From Planctomycetota bacterium (GTDB lineage Bacteria; Planctomycetota; Phycisphaerae; SM23-33; FEN-1343): 64,000 nt of DNA. The DNA lies in contig JAAYZK010000188.1 in NCBI GenBank assembly GCA_012514895.1, positions 24,785-88,784 on the forward strand. The letters run 5' to 3'. The translations under genes were made by a program, and so were the position numbers. Positions 46,412 to 53,574 of the stretch are shown piece after piece (the first letter of the stretch is position 1; every line of letters begins with the position of its first letter). A model generated the notes under the pieces. It was given only the letters and a program-made list of their open reading frames with translations, was not told where the DNA came from and ran no database searches.

Positions 46412-47356
46412 TCAGTACCCCACGGACCAGTCGGACCGGATGTCGGCGGCGACCGATTCGGTGATCATGCAGTCGGTGCGAAGCGTCTGGTGGAGGCTGG
46501 ACGGCAGGCGCGGCGTGACGGGCCCGTGGTAGCACAGCCTCGCGATCATCCGCTGCCAGCTATGGCCGGTGCCCGCGACGGTGATGGAGGCCATCTCCCA
46601 GCGGTGGCGGGCGGCGATGATCTCCCGTGGGCCGATCGTGCAGGCCTTGGGCGGAACCGCCGCCAGGTCGCCGCTGGCCCCGAAGCAGCCGTGCAGCGAG
46701 TTCTGAGCGATCGTGAACGGGCTGAGCGTGCACACCCGCGCCCCCATGTCGCGCCATTCGGCCAGCGAAACATCGCGGCCGCCGCCGAACTCGGGGGCGT
46801 CCGGCTCGCAGAACGCCAGGTGGCCGGTCCACCCCGGCCCGGTGTAGCTGATGTCCAGCCCCCCGGCGTCCTCCATCAGCCCCAGGTAGTGGTCCACGTT
46901 CCCGTGGCTGGGCGCGACAACCTGCCGGCGGGGCGGGCGCAGCGCCGGGTCGATCGGTTCCCACAGAAACGTCAGCATCGCGTGGAGGAAGCCGTACGGC
47001 CAGTCGTCCGGGGCCGCCCGGCCGTCCTGGTCGGCGTACTCGTCCATCGCGAACATCCACACGTGCCGGCAGTCCAGCCGCGACTCGTTGATCCGCCGCG
47101 CCAGCTCCCGGTAGCCCGGCCAGGGGTTGGGCAGCAGCATCACGCACGGGCGGCCGGATTCCCGCGCCAGGCGGATCCGCTCGAACATGTCGTCCAGCCA
47201 CAGGCCCATCAGCGCCTCGTCGGCCACCACGCGGATGCGGAAATCCCCGTTGGGGTGCTCGGCGATGTGGCTGCGCGGGATGCGGCGGCACCGCTCGATC
47301 GCCTGGCGGTCGCGGAAGGGCACCCATGGGGAAGGCTCGAACTCGAACGTGCTCAT
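46412..47356 (-). CDS. Glucosamine-6-phosphate deaminase-like protein with altered active site
   Basis: The 314-residue protein follows the NagB/RpiA-like fold. The base motif is kept (MFAMDEYADQDG, Asp105), and TLSPFTIAQNS and TIGPREIIAARH line up with substrate loops. The signature normally reading VDGHIAFNEP is WTGHLAFCEP here: His179 and Glu184 stay but the Asp of the Asp-His pair is Thr177. Ring opening and deamination may be impaired or changed, so it may act on a different phosphosugar. It overlaps nagA by 4 bp and sits between nagA and the aminotransferase. It is larger than E. coli NagB (about 266 residues). Confidence 0.78.
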   Translation of the reverse strand: MSTFEFEPSPWVPFRDRQAIERCRRIPRSHIAEHPNGDFRIRVVADEALMGLWLDDMFERIRLARESGRPCVMLLPNPWPGYRELARRINESRLDCRHVWMFAMDEYADQDGRAAPDDWPYGFLHAMLTFLWEPIDPALRPPRRQVVAPSHGNVDHYLGLMEDAGGLDISYTGPGWTGHLAFCEPDAPEFGGGRDVSLAEWRDMGARVCTLSPFTIAQNSLHGCFGASGDLAAVPPKACTIGPREIIAARHRWEMASITVAGTGHSWQRMIARLCYHGPVTPRLPSSLHQTLRTDCMITESVAADIRSDWSVGY

Positions 47357-48561
47357 GGCGTCGTCTCCAGCGGGGCGGCAGTGCGGTGGACGCGGACGCC
47401 GCCGATCCACGTGCTCAACGCAGCCGGCGCGTCCCCGGAGGTGTCCCACAGCACCAGGTCGGCGTCGGCGCCGCAGCGCAGGTCTCCCTTGGACGTCAGG
47501 CCGAACCGGTCGGCCACGTAGCGGCTGGCCATGGCCCACACCTCGTGGGCGGGCAGGTCCACCCATCGCATCACGTTGGCCACGGCCTGGTTCATTGTCA
47601 GGCAGCTCCCGGCCAGCATGCCGTGATCGGCCGCCCCGGGCCGATGGATCCGCGCGGCCGTCGCCGGGGCGGTCCGCACGTCGAACCCCCACGGCGTCGC
47701 GTGGATCCCCGCCGGCAAACCGGCGCCCACGTTGGCATCGGAGATCAGCAGGACGCCGCGCGGCCCCTTGGCGGCCAGGGCCGCCCGGATGGCCGCCGGG
47801 TGCACGTGCACCCCGTCGGCGATGAAGTCCACGCTCACCGACGGATCGGCAAGGATCGCCTCGACCGCGCCGGCCGGACGAACCCCCGCGTCGCCCTCGG
47901 GCGGGGGGGCGAACACGTCGTAGAAGTGCGTGGCGTGGCAGGCCCCGGCGGCGATGGCGGCGTCGGTCTGCTCGGCCGTCGCCCGCGTGTGCGTGATCAC
48001 CGGCCGCACGCCGGCGGCGACCAGACGCTCGATCACGGGCAGGATCCCCGGCGTGTCCGGGCTGATCGACATGGCCGACACCCGCCCGCCGGCGGCGTCC
48101 AGGAGGCGGTCGAGCCACCGGCGGTCGCCGGCACGCACCGCCGCCCCGGCGCCCGGCAGGGCCAGGAACGGCCCCTCCAGGTGCAGCCCGGCGGCGACGG
48201 CGCCGGCCGACTCCCCCAACGCCGCGGCCAGGTCGGCCAGGTCGGCCAACCGATCCTCCCCGTCCATGCACCGGTAGAGCGTCGGCAGGACGCACGTCAC
48301 GCCCCAGCGCGGCAGCAGCGCCAGCCCGTCCAGCAGGGCCCGCGGCCCCGACTCGAAGCAGTGCCCGCCGATGCCGTGGATGTGGACGTCGATCAGTCCG
48401 GGCGTCAGCAGATGCCCGCCCCCGTCGACCCGCTCGGCGCCGGCCGGCGCCCCGGGCGGATCGATGGCGGCGATGCGGCCGTCGCGGATCAGGACGGATA
48501 GGCCGACCGGGCCTTCCCCCGGGCGCAGCGCGCGGACGTTCTCGATCAGCGTGGCGGTCAT
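47353..48561 (-). CDS. nagA: N-acetylglucosamine-6-phosphate deacetylase
   Basis: The 402-residue amidohydrolase removes the acetyl group from GlcNAc-6-phosphate or a related N-acetyl hexosamine. Motifs are the metal-binding DVHIHGIGG, AAGLHLEGPFLALPG, CHATHFYDVFAP, FIADGVHVHP and the catalytic Asp in LLISDANVG. The gene starts at 48561, overlapping the deoR stop as ATGA, and its stop overlaps the next start the same way. It is the committed step of the operon and gives the substrate for the NagB-like protein. Confidence 0.92.
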   Translation of the reverse strand: MTATLIENVRALRPGEGPVGLSVLIRDGRIAAIDPPGAPAGAERVDGGGHLLTPGLIDVHIHGIGGHCFESGPRALLDGLALLPRWGVTCVLPTLYRCMDGEDRLADLADLAAALGESAGAVAAGLHLEGPFLALPGAGAAVRAGDRRWLDRLLDAAGGRVSAMSISPDTPGILPVIERLVAAGVRPVITHTRATAEQTDAAIAAGACHATHFYDVFAPPPEGDAGVRPAGAVEAILADPSVSVDFIADGVHVHPAAIRAALAAKGPRGVLLISDANVGAGLPAGIHATPWGFDVRTAPATAARIHRPGAADHGMLAGSCLTMNQAVANVMRWVDLPAHEVWAMASRYVADRFGLTSKGDLRCGADADLVLWDTSGDAPAALSTWIGGVRVHRTAAPLETTP

Positions 48562-49361
48562 ACCGCTGTCGCCCCGGCGGCGGTCATCACGCGCACGCCC
48601 GCCTCTTCCAGCGACCGCCGGGCGGCGGCCGAGATGCCGTCGTCGGTGATCAGCCCCGTCCAGTCGCGCAGGTGGCCCAGGCGGACCAGTTGGTGGCCGC
48701 CGATCTTGTCGTGGTCGGCCACGATGAAGCGGCGCGGCGCCGCGCGGCCCATCCGCTCGAGCATCCCGGCCACCTCGGCCGAGGCGTAGTAGACCCACCC
48801 GTCGTAGCCGATCGCGTCGGCGCCGATGAACGCGACGTCCGCCCGCAGCCGCTCCAGCGTGTGCTCGGTGAGCGCGCCGAACAGGTCCGGCGTGTCCTTC
48901 CGCAGCATCCCGCCCAGCAGCAGCGTGTCGATCTCCGGCTGGCCGAACATCTCGGCGGCAATCGCCAGCGAGGTCGTGACGATCGTCAGCGGCCGCGTCG
49001 ATCGCAACTGCCGGGCGATCGCCAGCGTGGTGGTGGAGGAGTCCAGCAGAACCGACGCCCCCGGGGCCACCAGGCCGGCGGCAACGGCGCCGATCTGCCG
49101 CTTCTCCCGCACGTTGTGCCGCGAACGTTCGAGGAAGCGGAACTCGAAGCTCACCCGCGCCGTTGTGACGGCCCCCCCGTGCGTGCGGAGAACCTTGCCT
49201 TCGTCCGACAGGAGCTGCAGATCGCGGCGGATCGTCATCCCGCTCACGCCGCACACCTCCGCCAATTCGCCCACCGCCAACTCCCCCCGCTCCTGGAGCA
49301 GATCGAGAATGCGGGTCCGGCGACCGTCCGGAGAACATGTTGACCAGGGGTGTTCATTCAT
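48558..49361 (-). CDS. DeoR-family transcriptional repressor
   Basis: The 267-residue protein has an N-terminal winged helix (RRTRILDLLQERGELAVGEL, GVSGMTIRRDLQLLSDEGKV) with the DeoR signature, then a DeoR-C sugar-phosphate sensor domain (GASVLLDSSTTTLAIARQL, ADVAFIGADAI). Such regulators are released by a phosphorylated sugar, here probably an amino-sugar phosphate. The gene begins the nagA operon and lies 17 bp from the divergent ceramidase-like gene, so one operator could control both directions. The promoter reads TTGACA-N18-TATGAT and leaves only about a five-base leader. Confidence 0.93.
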   Translation of the reverse strand: MNEHPWSTCSPDGRRTRILDLLQERGELAVGELAEVCGVSGMTIRRDLQLLSDEGKVLRTHGGAVTTARVSFEFRFLERSRHNVREKRQIGAVAAGLVAPGASVLLDSSTTTLAIARQLRSTRPLTIVTTSLAIAAEMFGQPEIDTLLLGGMLRKDTPDLFGALTEHTLERLRADVAFIGADAIGYDGWVYYASAEVAGMLERMGRAAPRRFIVADHDKIGGHQLVRLGHLRDWTGLITDDGISAAARRSLEEAGVRVMTAAGATAV

Positions 49362-49402
49362 GTTAATTTGTTATCATAATGAACACCACAAGGGACTGTC
49401 AA
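49338..49402. promoter_or_regulatory. Divergent promoters and putative DeoR operator
   Basis: The 17-bp gap (49362-49378) and flanks are AT-rich. Minus strand: TTGACA at 49402-49397, spacer 18, TATGAT at 49378-49373, for deoR. Plus strand: TTGACC at 49340-49345, spacer 18, TAATTT at 49364-49369, for the ceramidase-like gene. Four TGTT steps occur at 49338, 49351, 49361 and 49369, and a perfect 9-bp inverted repeat pairs GTGTTCATT (49350-49358) with AATGAACAC (49378-49386). It overlaps both -10 boxes and both start codons, a good site for DeoR to block both directions. Confidence 0.6.
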
Positions 49403-50761
49403 GCGGAATCGAACACCTCCACCCAGCCAGGTTGGCGTGTGGGCGCCGCCGAGCGAGACATCACGCCGGCCGGATCGGTCTTCCTGTACGGCTACCCTCA
49501 CGTACCGCGGATGAGCACAGGCGTGCACGATCCGCTGCTGGCTTCGGCGATCTTCCTGGACGACGGGCGGTGCCCGGTGGTCTTCGTCGCCTGCGACCTG
49601 ATCTGGCTGCCGCGCGATCTGACGATCCGCGCCGCCGGGCGGATCGAGCAACTCACTGGCGTCCCGGCCGGCCACGTGATCGTCACCGCCACGCACACGC
49701 ATTCCGGGCCGGTGACCACGCGGATGATCAGCAACGAGGCCGATCCCGTCGTGCCGGCCCCCGACGGGGCTTACCTGGACCGGCTGGAAGAGTGCATCGT
49801 CGAGGCGGCCCGGCTCGCCCACGCCGACGCGCGGCCTGCGACGGTCCGCCTCGGCCGCGCCGACGCCGCGGGCGTTGGCACGAACCGGCGCGATCCGGCC
49901 GGGCCGGCCGACCTGGAGCTGCCGGTCCTGGTCGCCCGCGCCCGGTCCGACGGGGCCGTCCTGGCCGTCATGACCGTCTGCGCCATGCACCCGACGGTGC
50001 TGCACGAGGACTCTACGCTGATCAGCGGCGACTTTCCCGGCCTGGCCCGCCGCCGCCTGCGCGGCCGCGTGCTGGAGCCGGGGCGGCCGCTGGTCTACCA
50101 CACCGGCGCTGCCGGCGACCAGAGCCCGCGCCACGTCACCGCCGCCAACACGCCGGCCGAGGCCGAGCGGCTGGGGGGGCTGCTGGCCGACGCGATCGTC
50201 GCCGGCCTGGCCGCCGCCGAGCCGGTCGCCCCCTCGCTGTCGGTGGAGTCGCTGGACGTGGAGCTTCCCCTGCGCGAACTGCCAGGGGTCCCGGAGGCCG
50301 AGGACCGCGTCCGCCGCGCCGCGGCGCGGGTGCGGGAACTGGCCGCCTCCGGCGCGCCGGCGGCGGCGGTGCGGACGGCGGAGGTCGATGCGTTCGGCGC
50401 AGAGGAGACCCTGGCCCTGGCCCGCGCCGCCCGGACGGGCCGCCTGCGGGAGGCCGCCGACCGCTGCCGCCCGATCCGCGTGACGCTCGTGCGGATTGGG
50501 CCGCTGGCGCTGGTGTGCTGGCCGGGCGAGGTTTTCGTCGAGTTCGCCCTGCAGGTGCGGCGGCGGCACCCCGAGGCGCACGTGATCGCCCTGGCCGGCG
50601 GGGAGCTTCAGGGTTATCTTGTGACGCAGCAGGCCGTCGACCAGGGCGCCTACGAGGCGGGCAACGCGATCTTCGCCGGTCCGCCCTCCGGCCGGCGCCT
50701 GGTGGAGGCCGCGCTGGCACTGCTGGAACGGGCGGGCGGGACCGCCGGGCGGACCCCATGA
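49379..50761 (+). CDS. Neutral/alkaline ceramidase-like (N-terminal-domain) protein
   Basis: The 460-residue protein resembles the N-terminal zinc domain of neutral ceramidases: VGAAERDITPAG, GVHDPLLASAIFLDDG, VIVTATHTHSGPVTT (zinc/catalytic His), VCAMHPTVLHEDSTLISGDFPG and HTGAAGDQSPRH. It lacks a signal peptide. Family members without the C-terminal domain are common in planctomycetes beside sugar genes, and their substrate is unknown; amide hydrolysis of a sugar or lipid is plausible. The start is 9 bp after a TAATTT box, so the mRNA may be almost leaderless. It overlaps the FGGY kinase by 4 bp. Confidence 0.8.
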   Translation: MNTTRDCQAESNTSTQPGWRVGAAERDITPAGSVFLYGYPHVPRMSTGVHDPLLASAIFLDDGRCPVVFVACDLIWLPRDLTIRAAGRIEQLTGVPAGHVIVTATHTHSGPVTTRMISNEADPVVPAPDGAYLDRLEECIVEAARLAHADARPATVRLGRADAAGVGTNRRDPAGPADLELPVLVARARSDGAVLAVMTVCAMHPTVLHEDSTLISGDFPGLARRRLRGRVLEPGRPLVYHTGAAGDQSPRHVTAANTPAEAERLGGLLADAIVAGLAAAEPVAPSLSVESLDVELPLRELPGVPEAEDRVRRAAARVRELAASGAPAAAVRTAEVDAFGAEETLALARAARTGRLREAADRCRPIRVTLVRIGPLALVCWPGEVFVEFALQVRRRHPEAHVIALAGGELQGYLVTQQAVDQGAYEAGNAIFAGPPSGRRLVEAALALLERAGGTAGRTP

Positions 50762-52107
50762 GCACCTTCCTGATCTTCGACCTGGGCACGACGCTGTTCA
50801 AGGCCTGCCTGTTCGACGCCGCCGGCGGGACGGTCGCCTCGGCCTCCGTCGCCGCCCCCGTCGAGCGTCCGCGGGAAGGCTGGTCGCAGATCGACCCGGC
50901 GGCCTTCCGGGCGGCGATCGCCCATCTGGCCGGACGACTGCGCGCAGCCGAGCCGGCGGCGATGGATCGGGTCCGGCGCGTCAGCTACGCCACGCAGACC
51001 AACAGCTTCCTCCTGCTGGACGGACGGGGCGAGCCGGTGTCGCCGATCCTGCTCTGGAACGACGTGCGGGCCGACGACGGCGGCGCCCTGCGCGACCTGG
51101 CCGGCGAGGCGGACTTCGCCGGTCGGACCGGCCTGGCGTCCCTCGACCGTCAGTTCGCCGTCGCCAAGCTCGACTGGCTGCGGCGGGCCGACCCGCCGCT
51201 GTGGGCCAGCGCGCGGCGGCTGTGCCTGATCGGCGATTACCTGGCGTGGTGGCTGACCGGCGCGCACGTCACCGAGGCCGCCGCGGCGGGCCTGACCGGC
51301 CTGGTCGACATCCACCGCCTCGCCTGGCGCGACGGGCCCGTGCGGCGGCTGGGCCTGGAGCGCCTGGCCCTGCCCGCCATCGGCCGCGCGGGCGAGCCGG
51401 TCGCCCCCCTCGCCCCGGACGTCGCGGGGCGGCTGGGCCTGCCGCCGGGCGCGCACCTGCACCTGGGGTGCCTGGACCAGTTGGCCGGCGCCGTCGGCGC
51501 CGGGGCCGTCCATCCCGGCGACGTCTGCCAGACCACCGGCACGGTCCTGTCCACCGTCTGCCTGGCCGACCGCTTCGACCCCGCGCTGGCCGCCCGGGGC
51601 GTCGTCCAGGGACCGGCGATCCGTCCGGGCCTGTACTACCGCATGGCCTTCACCCTCTCGGCGAACCTGCTCGATGCCTACCGGCGCGAGCACGCCGGCG
51701 ACCGGACGACCGCGGACCTCACCGACGCGGCCGCCGCCGTCGCCGACGACAACCTGCCCGAACTGGACGCCCCGGCGTCCGAGGCGGCCGGTCGGCCGGT
51801 CTTCCGCGGCGTGCGGCCCCATCACGCGCACGGCCACTTCGTCCGGGCCATTCTGTACGGCGCGGCGGCGTCGCTGCGCGACCAGGTCGACCGCGTCTGC
51901 CCGGACGGGCGGCCCCGCGAGATCCGCTGTGCCGGCGGCGGCGCACGGAACCTCCAGTGGCTGGCCATCGCGGCCGACACGCTGGGCATCCCCATGATCC
52001 AGGTCGACTGCGACCAGCCCACCAGCCGCGGGGCCGCCTGGCTGGCCTGCCCCCCCCAGACCGCCTGGCCGCCGCCCCGCACCGCCGCCCTCCTCCGCCC
52101 CCGCTGA
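50758..52107 (+). CDS. FGGY-family carbohydrate kinase
   Basis: The 449-residue kinase has the phosphate-1 motif at its start (FLIFDLGTTLFKACLF) and the substrate segment REGWSQIDPAAF. The conserved GCLDQLAGAVGAGAV has the catalytic Asp, and the C-terminal nucleotide loop is IRCAGGGARNLQWLAI. FGGY kinases phosphorylate sugars such as xylulose, gluconate, rhamnulose or glycerol. It overlaps the preceding ceramidase-like gene by 4 bp. It may phosphorylate the sugar that is later handled by NagA and the NagB-like enzyme. The C-terminus is Pro/Arg-rich and shorter than usual. Confidence 0.9.
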   Translation: MSTFLIFDLGTTLFKACLFDAAGGTVASASVAAPVERPREGWSQIDPAAFRAAIAHLAGRLRAAEPAAMDRVRRVSYATQTNSFLLLDGRGEPVSPILLWNDVRADDGGALRDLAGEADFAGRTGLASLDRQFAVAKLDWLRRADPPLWASARRLCLIGDYLAWWLTGAHVTEAAAAGLTGLVDIHRLAWRDGPVRRLGLERLALPAIGRAGEPVAPLAPDVAGRLGLPPGAHLHLGCLDQLAGAVGAGAVHPGDVCQTTGTVLSTVCLADRFDPALAARGVVQGPAIRPGLYYRMAFTLSANLLDAYRREHAGDRTTADLTDAAAAVADDNLPELDAPASEAAGRPVFRGVRPHHAHGHFVRAILYGAAASLRDQVDRVCPDGRPREIRCAGGGARNLQWLAIAADTLGIPMIQVDCDQPTSRGAAWLACPPQTAWPPPRTAALLRPR

Positions 52108-52194
52108 GCGGCTGCGGGGGCAGCGGAGGTCCGGGGCCTGGAAAACGGCCTAACGATACTCCAATCGAGCCGTTCGGCTGGACGGCGGGGGGGC

Positions 52195-52223
52195 TTGACG
52201 GCCCCGCCGCCGGGTGCTAAAGT
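52195..52223 (+). promoter_or_regulatory. Sigma-70 promoter TTGACG-N17-TAAAGT
   Basis: The -35 TTGACG is at 52195-52200, the spacer is 17 bp, and the -10 TAAAGT is at 52218-52223. Predicted transcription starts near 52230, three bases before an ATG at 52233. No Shine-Dalgarno fits between, so the first ORF would be nearly leaderless. Confidence 0.65.
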
Positions 52224-52232
52224 GATAGTGTC

Positions 52233-52328
52233 ATGGCCAAGGTCGCTGTCATCGCCGCCGGTGTCGCCGCGGCCGTCCTGCGGGGCGGGCTACCGTTGCC
52301 GCGCGCCGGCTGCGGCGGAGACGGCTGA
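52233..52328 (+). CDS. Putative 31-residue leader peptide (near-leaderless)
   Basis: The ORF encodes MAKVAVIAAGVAAAVLRGG then a short Pro/Cys/Gly tail (31 residues). The N-terminal half is rich in Ala, Val and Ile, a weak membrane-like helix or a Val/Ile-rich leader. It begins about three bases after the predicted transcript start and ends 31 bases before a strong terminator hairpin. This is the layout of an attenuator leader. The methyltransferase after the terminator begins 108 bases later. It could also be a genuine small protein or a relic. No homologue is known to me. Confidence 0.35.
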   Translation: MAKVAVIAAGVAAAVLRGGLPLPRAGCGGDG

Positions 52329-52358
52329 GACCTGACCTGACAACGCGTCACGACTCTT

Positions 52359-52396
52359 CGAGCCCGTTTCCCCCTGGAAACGGGCTCTTCTTTTTT
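52359..52396 (+). terminator. Rho-independent terminator between leader ORF and methyltransferase
   Basis: GAGCCCGTTTCC at 52360-52371 pairs with GGAAACGGGCTC across a short CCCT loop, followed by TTCTTTTTTG. It is a strong terminator with a 12-bp stem. It lies after the mini-ORF at 52233-52328 and before the methyltransferase ATG at 52437, so it would stop the leader transcript unless read-through is allowed. Confidence 0.8.
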
Positions 52397-52436
52397 GTGG
52401 AACGCCGGTTGGCTTGAATGGCAGAGGAGACACGCG

Positions 52437-53210
52437 ATGACCCAGATCGACAAGGAGCGCTGGTCGTCCATGGCCGACTGCTACGACCGGATGGCCGATT
52501 ACCTCGTGCCGCGGTACCACCTGCTGCAGGACGAGGTGCTCGCGCTGCTGCTGGCCGAGGGTGAGCCGGGCCTGGTGGTCGATCTGGGCGCCGGCAGCGG
52601 GATCTTCCTGGAGAAGGTGCTGAAGGCCGCGCCGGCGGCGCGGGCCGTCTGGGTGGACGCCTCGGCCGATTTCCGCCGCGTCGCCGGCGAGCGGTTGGCC
52701 CCGTACGCCGACCGCGTCACGTTCGTCCTGTGCCCCTTCGACGAGGCGTGGGAGGCCGCCCTGCCGGCGGCGCCGGAGGCGATCTGCTCGATGTCGGCGA
52801 TCCACCACCTGGACGGGCCGGGCAAGCGGGCGCTGTACGGCCGCTGCTTCGACGCCCTGCGGCCGGGAGGATGGTTCTACAACATCGACGAGATGTCCAC
52901 CCTCTACGACGACGCCTACCGCCGCACGCTGGCCTACTGGGTCGGCCACGTCGACCGCGCCCGCCGCGGCGTGCCGGCCGAACTGCAGCCCTATGCCCGC
53001 GCCTGGTGCGACAGGTTCGAGGGCTGGAAGCGGCGGAACGTGGAGGGCGCCGGCGGCCCCAAGCAGCCCGGCGACGACATCCACGAGAGCTTCGTCGCGC
53101 AGATGCAATGGTTGCACGACGCCGGCTTCGTCGACGTCGACCTGTTCGCCAAGTTCCAGCTCTGGTCGGCGATCGGGGGCAGGAAGCCGCCGGCGGGTGG
53201 AACGGATTGA
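52437..53210 (+). CDS. Class I SAM-dependent methyltransferase
   Basis: The 257-residue protein has the SAM-binding motif I VVDLGAGSGIFLEKV, acidic motif II VWVDASADF, and motif IV around ICSMSAIHHLDG with an LRPGGWFYNID post-segment. It is related to ubiquinone/menaquinone-type methyltransferases (Methyltransf_25/11), substrate unknown. GAGGAGACACGCG precedes the ATG at 52437. It sits behind a terminator-bearing leader, so expression may depend on read-through. A small antitoxin-like gene follows 31 bp downstream. Confidence 0.85.
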   Translation: MTQIDKERWSSMADCYDRMADYLVPRYHLLQDEVLALLLAEGEPGLVVDLGAGSGIFLEKVLKAAPAARAVWVDASADFRRVAGERLAPYADRVTFVLCPFDEAWEAALPAAPEAICSMSAIHHLDGPGKRALYGRCFDALRPGGWFYNIDEMSTLYDDAYRRTLAYWVGHVDRARRGVPAELQPYARAWCDRFEGWKRRNVEGAGGPKQPGDDIHESFVAQMQWLHDAGFVDVDLFAKFQLWSAIGGRKPPAGGTD

Positions 53211-53241
53211 TGTCCGCGGTCCCGGCCGCTGCCATGGGAGC

Positions 53242-53433
53242 ATGGATCGCAAGCGGCTGAAGATCGTCAAGATGAAGCAGGCCCACGACGACGGGCCCGT
53301 CCCGGGCACGCCGGCCGAGCGGATCGCCATGGTCTGGCCGCTGACCGTCCAGGCGTGCCTGTTGAGCAAGCGGTATGATCCTGAACGAAGACTACAGAGA
53401 CATATTACGGTCCTTCGACGACGAGGGGGTTGA
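53242..53433 (+). CDS. Small antitoxin-like partner protein
   Basis: The 63-residue basic protein (MDRKRLKIVKMKQ start) contains PAERIAMVWPLTVQA and a C-terminal RLQRHITVLRRRGG. I recall similar short proteins (with ER-MVWPLT-A and RLQRHV-R blocks) beside nucleotidyltransferase toxins in planctomycete genomes. It overlaps the broken nucleotidyltransferase by 59 bp in another frame, as such pairs often do. It is the more intact half of the pair. The function is inferred from context only. Confidence 0.5.
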   Translation: MDRKRLKIVKMKQAHDDGPVPGTPAERIAMVWPLTVQACLLSKRYDPERRLQRHITVLRRRGG

Positions 53434-53521
53434 GTTCCTGCTGGTCGGCGCGTATGCCATGGCCGCGCATGGATACGTTCGCGCGACGATGGACATGGAC
53501 CTCCGGGTCCGCCGTCGTTGA
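53375..53521 (+). pseudogene. Truncated nucleotidyltransferase (AbiEii/MNT-like toxin remnant)
   Basis: From an ATG at 53375 the frame encodes 48 residues and stops at TGA 53519-53521. FLLVGAYAMAAHGYVRATMD is the family pattern (GAxAxAxHG, then R-T-D-x-D). Intact relatives continue for well over 100 residues; here the sequence after the MDMDL core is missing and the rhamnosidase gene follows at once. The 3' part was probably deleted. The catalytic domain is incomplete, so the pair should be inactive as a toxin system. Confidence 0.65.
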
Positions 53522-53574
53522 CGGCGTGGTTTCCCGTCGTCGGCGCGGGAGTTCTGCCGCAGGCCCCCGCGGGA

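Noticed and set aside
52233-52396. SAM or SAH riboswitch before the methyltransferase
   Set aside because: The sequence does not show the conserved cores of known SAM/SAH classes; the mini-ORF plus terminator explains it better.
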